From assembly GCF_024346755.1 (NCBI RefSeq), contig NZ_AP024862.1, positions 310,001 through 374,000 of the forward strand: a stretch of DNA of 64,000 bases. The letters are read 5' to 3'. A model generated the notes under the pieces. That model was not told where the DNA came from. It saw only the letters and a program-made list of their open reading frames with translations, and ran no database searches. Below are positions 25,824-34,070 of this stretch, one piece after another (the first letter of the stretch is position 1; each line of letters begins with the position of its first letter). The stretch comes from Vibrio aerogenes (lineage in GTDB: Bacteria; Pseudomonadota; Gammaproteobacteria; Enterobacterales; Vibrionaceae). Both the position numbers and the translations under genes were made by a program.

Positions 25824-25896
25824 AGTTCAGATTGTTTTGGATTTCATTTTTCATGGTCAGAGATATTCAATGCAGTGTTATTTTATCAATGTATTG

Positions 25897-26646
25897 CTAT
25901 TCAGGATGGCTGATCAGGTGTCTGAGCTGTCCATTACTTTCAAGCTCTTTGTAGGCTGCCGACAGTCGTTCATAGATCGTTTTTGATGTTTTCTTACTTA
26001 ATGCCAGATACTCTTGCATAGAAAAGGCAAACAGAGACTTCTTAAATAAATCAGGTGAAATATGAAGTCGGGCAGGCATGTTGGCAAAGGTAATATCATC
26101 GATCAAAAAGAAATCGACCCGTTTTTCAACCAACAAAAGAAAGAGCTGTTCCTGACTGGTGACGGCCTGGATGCTTTCCGGCGGAAAGTTCATAGCGATC
26201 AGAAAGTCTTCATAAAATGATTGTCTCTGCACCGCAATTTTATAAGCCTTTAAATCACTCAGAATCCGGATTTTGGCGTCACTTGAGGCATGTTGATAAA
26301 AATGGACGTCGACTCTGGATGTCAGCGGGCCAATCCAATAGAAAAGTTGTTCCCGTTTTAGTGTTCTTCCCAGACAGCCGACTAAGAAGTTCTCTTTAGT
26401 CAGCCCATAATTAAATACTCTTGCCCAGGGTAATAGCCTGTATCTGAAAGGGATATTGGCCTGATTTGCAACTAATTCAGCAATCTCGTAAAACTTGCCT
26501 TTTATCTGTTCATCCTGCTGATATACATACGGATAATACATGCTGCAGGCAATATCGAGGGTGATTTGGGGAGGATCTCTGGCAAACACAGTCATGCTGG
26601 CGGACAGAATCGATATGAGTAATAAAATAGGGTTGATGAAATTCAT
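25897..26646 (-). CDS. Periplasmic solute-binding protein, SBP_bac_3 type
   Basis: 249 residues with a signal peptide (FINPILLLISILSASMTVFA). The body has the two-lobe family-3 pattern: GKFYEIAELVANQANIPFRY, LLPWARVFNYGLT, an ILSDLKAYKIAVQRQSFYED hinge and DFFLIDDITFA. No ABC permease or ATPase gene is adjacent, and such orphan amino-acid-type binding proteins in vibrios are often sensory or of unknown use. The LPWARxxxY motif resembles the orphan SBP group more than transport partners. The ligand is unknown. Confidence 0.75.
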   Translation of the reverse strand: MNFINPILLLISILSASMTVFARDPPQITLDIACSMYYPYVYQQDEQIKGKFYEIAELVANQANIPFRYRLLPWARVFNYGLTKENFLVGCLGRTLKREQLFYWIGPLTSRVDVHFYQHASSDAKIRILSDLKAYKIAVQRQSFYEDFLIAMNFPPESIQAVTSQEQLFLLLVEKRVDFFLIDDITFANMPARLHISPDLFKKSLFAFSMQEYLALSKKTSKTIYERLSAAYKELESNGQLRHLISHPE

Positions 26647-26757
26647 AACTGATACTCAATACCCGCAGGTGAATTTTGTCGCCAGCTTGCAGCGTTCCGG
26701 ACGTATACATCATCAGAATAGCACAGGGAAAGCATGTCGTTGGCTTTGGCGTTGTAT

Positions 26758-28089
26758 TCAGGTCTTTACCGTTTCAGGATGCTGGCTCTTTTGGGTGTAA
26801 AAAAACAAAATCAGGCCAGGAACATACAAGATAGCGGACAGGAGTAACGTATCCAGACCGGCAGCATAGATCAACCATAAGCCATACAGGCAGGCCCCGG
26901 TACCGATGCTCTTCACCGAAAGGCTGGTTTTTATCCGGAATGATAGCTTGACTAGAAAAGCAGCAACCAAAAAATAAGGGACCAGTATCATTGATGTTGA
27001 AATCAGAACCAGAGTGTTATATCCCTTGCCGGTGAACATGACCATGAATAAGCAAATCTGAACGGTTAAGCTTGTCATCATTAATGCTGCCGGTGATGTA
27101 CCATTTTCATTTTTTTTACTGAAGCGTTTGGGGAATGCACCGTATTCGGCTGCGGTACAGGGAACTTCAGCCGAGTAGATAATCCAGCTCAGGTAAGAAG
27201 CCAGTACCGAGATAATCAGTCCGATACTGATAAGAATTTTTCCGCCCACGCCGGTCATGAACGCCATGATGCCTGACATGGAGGGATTGGGTAGTGAAGC
27301 CACTTCAGCCCGGTTCATCACCCCTAAAGACAGCAGACTGATGGCAATATACAAAATTAAGGCAAATATCACACCCAGGCATGTGGCTTTACCGATGTCA
27401 TGCCGGTTTTTTGCCCTTTCAGACAGAATGATTGCCCCTTCAACGCCGGTAAATACCCAGAGTGTAATCAGCATGGTATTTTTCACCTGATCAATAAATG
27501 GCGTATTCAGGGCTTGTCCGGTCTGATCGAATGTAAATTTTGCCGGATCGAAATACCACCAGGCACAGCCAATAAATATGATTAATGGCAGACTCTTTGC
27601 CAGTGTTGCCAGTAAATTAATCAATGCAGCCTGTTTTACGCCACGTAAAATCAGAAAATGAACGATCCATAAGATCATGGATTCTCCGGCAAATGCCGGC
27701 AAAGTGTTCCCGTCGCCAAACAGGACAAAGTTCTGCGTATCTGTCAGAGACCCGATCGCAGCAAAGGCCACGACAAGATAACTGACGACGCCAATTGTGG
27801 CACACAGCCAGTATCCCCAGGCTGACAGAAATCCGGGTGTGTCACCAAAGCCTGCTCTGGCATAGGTATAAATGCCGCCATCCAGTTCAGGCACCAACCG
27901 GGACAAATGCAAAAAACATCCGGCCAGCAGTAAAATGCCTGTTCCGGTAATTACCCAGCCAAGGATAATTGCATCGACACCTGCAACTTCAGCCATGTTC
28001 TGTGGCAGGCTGAAAATACCCGCGCCTACCATAGAACTGAAGACTAACGCCGTGAGCGCCGTTAGTCCGATTTTATGATTGTTATTCAT
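26758..28089 (-). CDS. APC-family amino-acid permease or antiporter
   Basis: 443 residues, about twelve membrane helices. The opening IGLTALTALVFSSMVGAGIFSLPQN contains the GAGIF substrate-backbone motif of the basic amino-acid/polyamine antiporter branch; LWVFTGVEGAIILSERAKN marks helix 6. By family it exchanges amino acids or their decarboxylation products. It is 23 bases behind a homocysteine S-methyltransferase gene on the same strand. Together with a MetJ-type palindrome ahead of that gene, this suggests the substrate is S-methylmethionine, methionine or homocysteine. That is inference from context; sequence alone would suggest a basic amino acid. Confidence 0.82.
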   Translation of the reverse strand: MNNNHKIGLTALTALVFSSMVGAGIFSLPQNMAEVAGVDAIILGWVITGTGILLLAGCFLHLSRLVPELDGGIYTYARAGFGDTPGFLSAWGYWLCATIGVVSYLVVAFAAIGSLTDTQNFVLFGDGNTLPAFAGESMILWIVHFLILRGVKQAALINLLATLAKSLPLIIFIGCAWWYFDPAKFTFDQTGQALNTPFIDQVKNTMLITLWVFTGVEGAIILSERAKNRHDIGKATCLGVIFALILYIAISLLSLGVMNRAEVASLPNPSMSGIMAFMTGVGGKILISIGLIISVLASYLSWIIYSAEVPCTAAEYGAFPKRFSKKNENGTSPAALMMTSLTVQICLFMVMFTGKGYNTLVLISTSMILVPYFLVAAFLVKLSFRIKTSLSVKSIGTGACLYGLWLIYAAGLDTLLLSAILYVPGLILFFYTQKSQHPETVKT

Positions 28090-28112
28090 GAAGTGGTGTT
28101 CTTATTTTTTAA

Positions 28113-29024
28113 CTATTTTAATTTTTTATGGAGTTCCGCAATATGCTGTGTGCCGATACCACAACACCCCCCAATCAGGGTGGCTCCCTGCTGACACCAC
28201 TTTTCTGCCCATTCCAGATAGGTGACTGGGGTTAAATCGGCTCTGACTTCGTCCAGTCCATCGTTCGCTGTGGCATCTTTCGTCTGTGGGGCGAAAGCAT
28301 TGGCGTAAGCACCGGTCTGAATATGTGTCGCATCGTGTTTGGCTAATGTCTGATGGGTGACCGCCAGAGCTTCTTCAATCACTTCAGGCTGACAGCAATT
28401 GAATAAAATGGCGCTGACATTCTGTTCAATCATGGCTTCTGTTGCCGCAGTGACACTTTCTCCTGAGCGCAATACCGGGTATTCAGTCGGTTCTGAGTCT
28501 TCCAGAGTGAAGGCGACCCAAACAGGTTTTGGCTGCGGACTGAATCGCTGAATAGCAGAAATCACGGCAACAGACTCTGCGATGAGGCTTTGGGTTTCCA
28601 GTAACCAGAAATCAACGTAAGGTGCCATGCCGCGGATTAATGGTTCAGCAATCTCATCAACCTGTTCAGGTTGGTACAAGTCGGGTCTGTAAGAGCCGAA
28701 CAGCGGAGGAATTGAACCCGCAACCTGTGTATTCGTGCCGGATTGAGTCACTGCCTGACGTGCCATTTTTCCTGCACATCTGGCAAGACCCAATCCCTGT
28801 TGCTGAAAACGTTCTTCACCAATATGGAAAGGGACAACAGCGTAGCTGTTGGTTGTAATCACCCGGGAACCACTCAGAATAAACTGTTCATGTGCCTGTT
28901 GTACAATTTCCGGTGTTTCGATCAGGGCGAGTGCCGACCATTCAGGCTGGCGGAAAGGCGCGCCTAACCGTTCTAATTCCCGGCTCATTCCGCCGTCAAG
29001 TATCGTAATGGGATGTGCTGACAT
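28113..29024 (-). CDS. Homocysteine S-methyltransferase family protein (MmuM-like)
   Basis: 303 residues from the ATG at 29024, which has GAGG upstream; an ATG at 29039 is possible. The enzyme moves a methyl group to homocysteine, making methionine. The three zinc-binding cysteines are visible, one in LFNCCQPE and two in LIGGCCGIG, as are the opening ITILDGGMSRELERLG and the TNSYA strand. Size and motifs fit MmuM-type enzymes that use S-methylmethionine. It is the first gene of an operon with the APC permease. A 14-base MetJ-type palindrome lies about 120 bases upstream, so methionine repression is likely. Confidence 0.87.
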   Translation of the reverse strand: MSAHPITILDGGMSRELERLGAPFRQPEWSALALIETPEIVQQAHEQFILSGSRVITTNSYAVVPFHIGEERFQQQGLGLARCAGKMARQAVTQSGTNTQVAGSIPPLFGSYRPDLYQPEQVDEIAEPLIRGMAPYVDFWLLETQSLIAESVAVISAIQRFSPQPKPVWVAFTLEDSEPTEYPVLRSGESVTAATEAMIEQNVSAILFNCCQPEVIEEALAVTHQTLAKHDATHIQTGAYANAFAPQTKDATANDGLDEVRADLTPVTYLEWAEKWCQQGATLIGGCCGIGTQHIAELHKKLK

Positions 29025-29145
29025 GTGTAAAGACCTCATATATTTACAGTGAGCAGGAGTTAAGTCTGAATTTAACGTCCGGATTTGTTACCAGGGTCTG
29101 TATATCATCGGTGTGAATACAGATTGTTCAGTCAGTGTCTGGCGG

Positions 29146-29159
29146 TTTAGACGTCTAAA
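29146..29159. promoter_or_regulatory. MetJ-type operator
   Basis: TTTAGACGTCTAAA contains the perfect met box AGACGTCT. Adjacent 8-base units are only weak matches, and MetJ normally needs two. Its position upstream of a methionine-synthesis gene makes the assignment plausible. Confidence 0.6.
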
Positions 29160-29258
29160 TGAGAAGGTAATTCAATTCTTGGGTGGATGCAACCGGTAAA
29201 GTGAACAACTGTCGGATTCTTGTTCTGCTGGGTTGCGGGACATGCTGTGTCCCGTCAG

Positions 29259-29291
29259 AATAATAAAATCAGGGAGGCATCACCTCCCTGA
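29259..29291 (-). terminator. Intrinsic terminator of the DUF4432 gene
   Basis: TCAGGGAGG and CCTCCCTGA pair; on the minus strand the stem is followed by TTTTATTATT. Confidence 0.85.
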
Positions 29292-29309
29292 ATCTGAGTG
29301 CGCTGGTGA

Positions 29310-30530
29310 TTAGTGAACTTTCGTCAGATCAACCAGTGGCTTGCTGACTTGCTTCACTTTTTTATGACCCTGAATTTCGGCCACCTGATGAAGTGCTTTT
29401 TTGACTTCTTTCGATGTTCTCAGCACCGTATAAGTCACATCAAAGTGCTTGGATTCACCTGCTTTGATGGTTGGAACCAGTCCGAGGGGACGCTGATATT
29501 TTGTGTTATAAGCATAGCTTGTTCCCGGTTCAATTCCGGTGACATACCCCTGCTGACGGGTGTCTGTATTTTTCCACAGGGTTAACACGGGCAATTGTTT
29601 GATGTTATAGCCGACCGCAACGCCGGTATCTGATGCTTTGTTATGTAATACCGCCAGCGTATTGCCATCTTTATCGCCGATTGGTTTCAGGTTGAAGACC
29701 ATCTCATCATAACCTTTGGTTGGACCAAGGTAAGTTTGCCATGTCTTCAGGCCTTTTTTCGCATAGTTATTAAACGGTGAAATCTCTTTTGCTGCCGCAG
29801 TGACTTTTGCACCTTTTTCCAGAATCGGATGACCAAAATTGGAGTGATAAATAATTTGATATTCGTCATCGTAATCGGCTTTGTTTGTCAGCGTGTCATG
29901 GATTGCAAACTGATTACTGCCCGGTGTCACGGAAAAAGAGGTATGCGTCACCAGCTCAGCTTTTTTGAAGGTTCTCTCTGAAATTTCTCCTTCAACTGTG
30001 ATCGTATAAGGGGGTTGCTCATCGATGGTGACGACAACGGTTGAAGCGGGTGTATTTTGCGCCCGGCCATGCAGGCTGAGTAACTGACCATTCTCATCCA
30101 CACCCGGATGACCAGTCCACTCGTAACCACAGCGGACCATCATTTCATTAAAGCCATCCAGCCAGCCAAGTCCGTTACGGCTTTCAAGATCAATAAACGC
30201 CGGATTGACGATTTCTTTGACCGGGGAATCCCAGCCTAAAATTCTTTTTCCATGTCTTTTGACATTGAAAATACCCATGCCACGGGTTGGGATCAGGGTG
30301 ATTTCCAGTTCACCATTATTAATCACCAGTGTATCGACACCAGTTTGTTTACCACCATGTAGCTGAATTTTCTCAACAGAAAATGGCGCATTAATTCCTA
30401 AGTTTGAATTGGTAATTTTCCAGTTTCCGACATCTGTATTGGTTGCTGCATCAGTCAGGGTAAATTGTGCCGCATTGACAAAATACGGAGCGGCAATCAG
30501 CAGGGCAGAGACAAGCGTTTTCAATTTCAT
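29310..30530 (-). CDS. Exported DUF4432 family (aldose-epimerase-like) protein
   Basis: 406 residues with a Sec signal peptide (KTLVSALLIAAPYFVNA) and AAGGA before the start. The mature protein has the galactose-mutarotase-like beta-sandwich pattern: LEITLIPTRGMGIFNVKRHGK, LGWDSPVKEIVNPAF, LGWLDGFNEMMVRCGYEWTGHPG and YHSNFGHPILEKG. DUF4432 proteins are usually thought to isomerise or mutarotate sugars. A periplasmic location is notable and suggests handling of external sugar. A perfect LacI-type palindrome lies just upstream. The pectinolytic genes about 9 kb away hint at a pectin-sugar role, but this is inference. Confidence 0.8.
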   Translation of the reverse strand: MKLKTLVSALLIAAPYFVNAAQFTLTDAATNTDVGNWKITNSNLGINAPFSVEKIQLHGGKQTGVDTLVINNGELEITLIPTRGMGIFNVKRHGKRILGWDSPVKEIVNPAFIDLESRNGLGWLDGFNEMMVRCGYEWTGHPGVDENGQLLSLHGRAQNTPASTVVVTIDEQPPYTITVEGEISERTFKKAELVTHTSFSVTPGSNQFAIHDTLTNKADYDDEYQIIYHSNFGHPILEKGAKVTAAAKEISPFNNYAKKGLKTWQTYLGPTKGYDEMVFNLKPIGDKDGNTLAVLHNKASDTGVAVGYNIKQLPVLTLWKNTDTRQQGYVTGIEPGTSYAYNTKYQRPLGLVPTIKAGESKHFDVTYTVLRTSKEVKKALHQVAEIQGHKKVKQVSKPLVDLTKVH

Positions 30531-30567
30531 TCGTTTAATCCTTCATCTGTTATTTTAATTTTATAAA

Positions 30568-30581
30568 CTGAATCGATTCAG
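30568..30581. promoter_or_regulatory. LacI/GalR-type operator
   Basis: CTGAATCGATTCAG is a perfect 14-base palindrome with the central CG typical of LacI-family operators, 38 bases before the DUF4432 start. A half site CTGAATC follows at 30606. No LacI-family gene is in the window. Confidence 0.65.
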
Positions 30582-30819
30582 CTAATAAAATACTCAGCAA
30601 TGTAGCTGAATCAAATGCAAATCGGTGAAGATGTGACTTGTTTCGAATCCTGAAGCGGATAACACTGGTTTTATGATTGATGAATCACATTCAGCATTAT
30701 TCTGTGTGCTGATGTGAATATCCGACAGCGATCGAATCAGGGGGGGAATTGAGCTGAACTGAGCCTGAGGGTATATTACTCATCCGGAGCTCATGAATTG
30801 TTAAGTGTTAAGGATAATG

Positions 30820-31365
30820 ATGAAGATTAGAGAAGCCCGCCCGGAGGATGCCGGGGAATTTGTCAGTATTTACAATTATTATGTAGAAAATACCACAATT
30901 AGTTTTGAAGAAGCATGCATTTCAGCAGACACCATGCGGCAGCGGATCGCAAAAGTAGCGAAGGCTGGATTGCCATGGCTGGTTGCTGAGTCTGATGGTG
31001 TGGTTATTGGCTATGCTTATGTTTCTCCCTGGCATGACCGGAGTGCATACCGTTTTACGGTTGAATCCTCTGTTTATGTTTCACGCGATGTGAGAGGCAA
31101 AGGAACCGGCAAGCATTTATACCTTGCATTAATAGAACGGCTGGAAAAAACGCCGGTCCGTCATATTATGGGTGTGGTGGCCTTGCCTAACGAGCGGAGT
31201 GTCGGATTACATGAAACGCTGGGTTTTCGCAAAATCGGGGAAATGAAAGAGATCGGATTTAAGTTTAACCGCCTGATTACGGTGAGCCTGTGGCAATATA
31301 CGTTGACCGGTGATGTTGCTGAAGCGCATGCTGCCGATGCCTTACACGAAGTCCATCACGTGTGA
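30820..31365 (+). CDS. GNAT N-acetyltransferase, phosphinothricin-acetyltransferase type
   Basis: 181 residues from the ATG at 30820, the best spaced from AAGGA at 30810. It has the Pat-type opening IREARPEDAGEFVSIYNYYVENTTISFEE, the YAYVSPWHDRSAYRFTVESSVYV strands and the acetyl-CoA motif RGKGTGKHLYLALIERL. Members acetylate phosphinothricin or methionine sulfoximine-like amines; many natural hosts use them for other amines. The C-terminal tail (about 20 residues, Ala- and His-rich) is not conserved in the family. It stands alone. Confidence 0.85.
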   Translation: MKIREARPEDAGEFVSIYNYYVENTTISFEEACISADTMRQRIAKVAKAGLPWLVAESDGVVIGYAYVSPWHDRSAYRFTVESSVYVSRDVRGKGTGKHLYLALIERLEKTPVRHIMGVVALPNERSVGLHETLGFRKIGEMKEIGFKFNRLITVSLWQYTLTGDVAEAHAADALHEVHHV

Positions 31366-31382
31366 AGGCAGTGTGGCAGGGC

Positions 31383-31547
31383 TTATGCGCATTTTCTCAT
31401 TTCAACGTTTTCTGTCTGAGTCTCATCCATTGCGGCTTTCTGCGCTTCCTGCACCAGACGTTGTCTTTCTGCCTCATTGTCCTTGTCCTGAGGATTGAAG
31501 CTATTTTCAAACGCCGAAGGAACTAAGTTATAAAATTGATTGAACAT
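31383..31547 (-). CDS. Small 54-residue protein with strong ribosome binding site
   Basis: The frame starts at 31547 with GGAGG seven bases upstream and ends in TAA at 31383. The protein begins MFNQFYNLVPSAFENSF and continues as a charged helix-prone stretch rich in Glu, Gln and Lys (QDKDNEAERQRLVQEAQKAA), ending in MRKCA. There is no signal peptide or membrane helix. The strong ribosome binding site and the amphipathic, codon-like content suggest a real gene, but I recognise no family. It converges on the GNAT gene. Confidence 0.6.
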   Translation of the reverse strand: MFNQFYNLVPSAFENSFNPQDKDNEAERQRLVQEAQKAAMDETQTENVEMRKCA

Positions 31548-31585
31548 CAAAGTGCCTCCATTTTCAGGTTTTATCAGTACTGTTT

Positions 31586-31738
31586 ATACCAATCTGGAAA
31601 ATAAACTGATCATCTGGATGTGTCTGGTGGAGCAAACTTACAAGGGCATGGATGCCCTTGTGTAAGCGCCCATGGATGGCTTGAGCGGTTTGCGGAACCA
31701 GATATGTCCAGATCAGAAAATGACTTAGAATGGTATTA
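31586..31738. repeat. Dispersed imperfect-palindromic element, full copy
   Basis: The left arm (31586-31637) and right arm (31681-31738) are imperfect reverse complements that begin and end with ATACCA/TGGTAT. Between them is a perfect hairpin CAAGGGCAT/ATGCCCTTG at 31641-31660. The right half recurs at 15316-15390 and the left arm, inverted, at 61761-61813. It has no coding potential and behaves like a MITE or a BIME-type element. Confidence 0.8.
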
Positions 31739-31779
31739 GTCATATTAATACCGACAAATTCTGCAATATTAATACCAAC

Positions 31780-31809
31780 AAAATAAATGCCGCTGAGTCA
31801 GCGGCATTC
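31780..31809 (-). terminator. Intrinsic terminator of the zwf-pgl-gnd operon
   Basis: AATGCCGCTGA pairs with its complement on the other side of GTC; on the minus strand it continues into TTATTTT. Confidence 0.8.
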
Positions 31810-31891
31810 GTGTTGGGGAGAATTATACCCATAGATTGTATAAAAGTCGACCACTTATTATACAGGCTAAGTGACGATCTGTTATACCGGT

Positions 31892-33340
31892 CTAAACATC
31901 GTAGGTCGTCGATGCAGTATCACCGCCGGTCCCTGTCCAGTTGGTATGGAAGAATTCACCACGGGGACGATCAATTCGCTCATAAGTATGAGCACCAAAG
32001 TAATCGCGCTGGGCCTGAAGCAGGTTCGCTGGCAGGCGTGCTGTCGTATAACCGTCAAGGAAAGTCAGTGCTGATGTGGTACATGGCATCGGAATTCCTG
32101 TTTCCAGAGATTTAGCGGCAACTTTTCGCCATGCAGCCAGACAATTATCCAGAATGTTTTTGAAGTAATCATCTGAGCCAAGAAAAGCCAGCTGAGGATT
32201 GTTCTCAAAAGCATCACGGATATTACTCAGGAATGCTGAACGGATGATACAACCGCCACGCCACATCAGTGCCACATTGCCGTAATTCAGATCCCAGTGA
32301 TTCTCTTCTGAGGCTTCACGCATCAGCATAAACCCTTGCGCATAAGAGATAATTTTGGATGCCAGTAAGGCCTGACGCAATGATTCAATCCACTCTTGTT
32401 TATCGCCTGCAACTGGTGCGATGGTTTTAGCAAAACTTTTTTCTGCTTCAACCCGTTGATCTTTCAATGCAGACAGACAACGGGAGAAGACAGATTCAGA
32501 GATGAGTGTCAGCGGGATACCGAGATCCAGTGCATTAATACCCGTCCATTTGCCGGTACCTTTTTGTCCGGCAGTATCGAGTATTTTATCAACGAGTGGT
32601 GCGCCATCTTCGTCTTTGTAACCAAGAATATCGGCTGTGATTTCAACAAGGTAGCTGTCCAGCTCTGTTTTATTCCAGTCAGAGAAGACTTGTTGCATTT
32701 CATCCGCTGTCATGCCCAGTCCGTCTTTCATAAACTGGTAGGCTTCAGAGATCAGCTGCATGTCTCCATATTCGATACCATTATGTACCATTTTTACAAA
32801 GTGACCGGCACCATCTTTACCGACCCAGTCACAGCAAGGTTCATTGGTTTCTGTTTTTGCGGAAATCGCCTGAAAAATGGGTTTCACCGCCTGCCATGCT
32901 TCCGGAGAGCCACCCGGCATAATTGATGGTCCGAAGCGTGCACCTTCTTCACCGCCGGAAACGCCGGTGCCAATAAAGTGAATGCCTTTTTCTTTCAGGG
33001 CTGCGACCCGGCGGTTGGTATCCGGATAATTTGTATTCCCGCCATCGATGATAATATCTCCCTGATCGAGTAATGGGACCAGCTGTTCGATGAAAGCATC
33101 GACCACAGCACCGGCACGAACCATCAGCATGACTTTTCTTGGTGTTTCCAGTTTGCTGACCAGATCTTCAAGCGAGTAAGCGCCGATAATATTTGTTCCT
33201 TTGGCCGGCCCTGCGAGAAATTCATCTACTTTTGCGGTTGTCCGGTTATGTGCAACGACCTTAAAACCGTGGTCGTTCATGTTAAGAATCAGGTTTTGCC
33301 CCATAACAGCAAGACCAATTACACCAATATCGCCTTTCAT
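31892..33340 (-). CDS. gnd: 6-phosphogluconate dehydrogenase, decarboxylating
   Basis: 482 residues from the ATG at 33340 (AAAGGAG seven bases before). It converts 6-phosphogluconate to ribulose-5-phosphate and CO2 with NADP reduction. The NADP loop GVIGLAVMGQNLILNM, the VIAHNRTTAKV-like fold and the substrate motif GVSGGEEGARFGPSIMPGG are present, and KMVHNGIEYGDMQ carries the catalytic lysine region. It is the last gene of zwf-pgl-gnd, 13 bases after pgl, and is followed by a terminator. All motifs are intact. Confidence 0.96.
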   Translation of the reverse strand: MKGDIGVIGLAVMGQNLILNMNDHGFKVVAHNRTTAKVDEFLAGPAKGTNIIGAYSLEDLVSKLETPRKVMLMVRAGAVVDAFIEQLVPLLDQGDIIIDGGNTNYPDTNRRVAALKEKGIHFIGTGVSGGEEGARFGPSIMPGGSPEAWQAVKPIFQAISAKTETNEPCCDWVGKDGAGHFVKMVHNGIEYGDMQLISEAYQFMKDGLGMTADEMQQVFSDWNKTELDSYLVEITADILGYKDEDGAPLVDKILDTAGQKGTGKWTGINALDLGIPLTLISESVFSRCLSALKDQRVEAEKSFAKTIAPVAGDKQEWIESLRQALLASKIISYAQGFMLMREASEENHWDLNYGNVALMWRGGCIIRSAFLSNIRDAFENNPQLAFLGSDDYFKNILDNCLAAWRKVAAKSLETGIPMPCTTSALTFLDGYTTARLPANLLQAQRDYFGAHTYERIDRPRGEFFHTNWTGTGGDTASTTYDV

Positions 33341-33353
33341 TTGAATTTCTCCT

Positions 33354-34070
33354 TTACGCAATTTTTGTTGCTGCGTCTGAATCTAAATACCACTCGGTCT
33401 TACCCTGATATGACTGAATTTTTGCGGCCGGGTAGAGTAATTTATCTGCTGGAATTGTGCTGATTTCGTGAACGATATCGGCTTTACCTGCACCCAGTAC
33501 AAGATAGCTGATTCGCTTGGCGGCTTGCAGAACCCGTGCTGACTTGGAAACCCGCTTTTGTCCGGATTCCGGATGAGATGCGACCACCGCCAGGCGCTCT
33601 TCTGAATAATCGGTTGCTCCGGGGAACAGTGAGGCGGTATGACCGTCAGCCCCTACACCTAAAAGAATCCAGTCAAAGACAGGAATACCGTTTGTCTGAG
33701 AAATTGTGTTTGCCATCTCATCAGCAAATCGCTGTGCTTCTTCTTCCGGGTCATTTTCTCCGATAATGCGATGAATATTTTCTGCCGGAATGTCGATGTG
33801 ACTGAAAAGCAGTGCATTTGCTTCACCAAAGTTACTTTCAGCATCGTCCGGCGCTACGCAACGTTCATCGCCCCACCAAAAATGTAAATTCTGCCATTGT
33901 ACTGAAGTGGCATAAGGTGCCTGAGCCAGTTGCTGAAACAACATTTTTGGGGTGCTGCCACCGGATAAAGAGATATGAACAGGGCGGCCCTGCTCGCTGA
34001 ATACTTTTAAATCCTCTGCCAGTGAATGGACAACTTCATCAGCAGTCTGAAAAATTTTATGGTTGATCAT
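33354..34070 (-). CDS. pgl: 6-phosphogluconolactonase
   Basis: 238 residues of the DevB/SOL type: [39 protein letters not shown] and [16 protein letters not shown] are the family motifs. It hydrolyses 6-phosphogluconolactone. Its start overlaps the zwf stop by four bases (ATGA), so the two are translationally coupled. It lies between zwf and gnd, giving the complete oxidative branch of the pentose phosphate pathway in one operon. Confidence 0.96.
   Translation of the reverse strand: MINHKIFQTADEVVHSLAEDLKVFSEQGRPVHISLSGGSTPKMLFQQLAQAPYATSVQWQNLHFWWGDERCVAPDDAESNFGEANALLFSHIDIPAENIHRIIGENDPEEEAQRFADEMANTISQTNGIPVFDWILLGVGADGHTASLFPGATDYSEERLAVVASHPESGQKRVSKSARVLQAAKRISYLVLGAGKADIVHEISTIPADKLLYPAAKIQSYQGKTEWYLDSDAATKIA

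Noticed and set aside
25744..25986. 80-codon plus-strand frame
   Set aside because: No ribosome binding site, and it runs into the 3' end of the binding-protein gene on the other strand.
32396..32926. 176-codon frame opposite gnd
   Set aside because: It is an antisense shadow of the highly conserved gnd gene.
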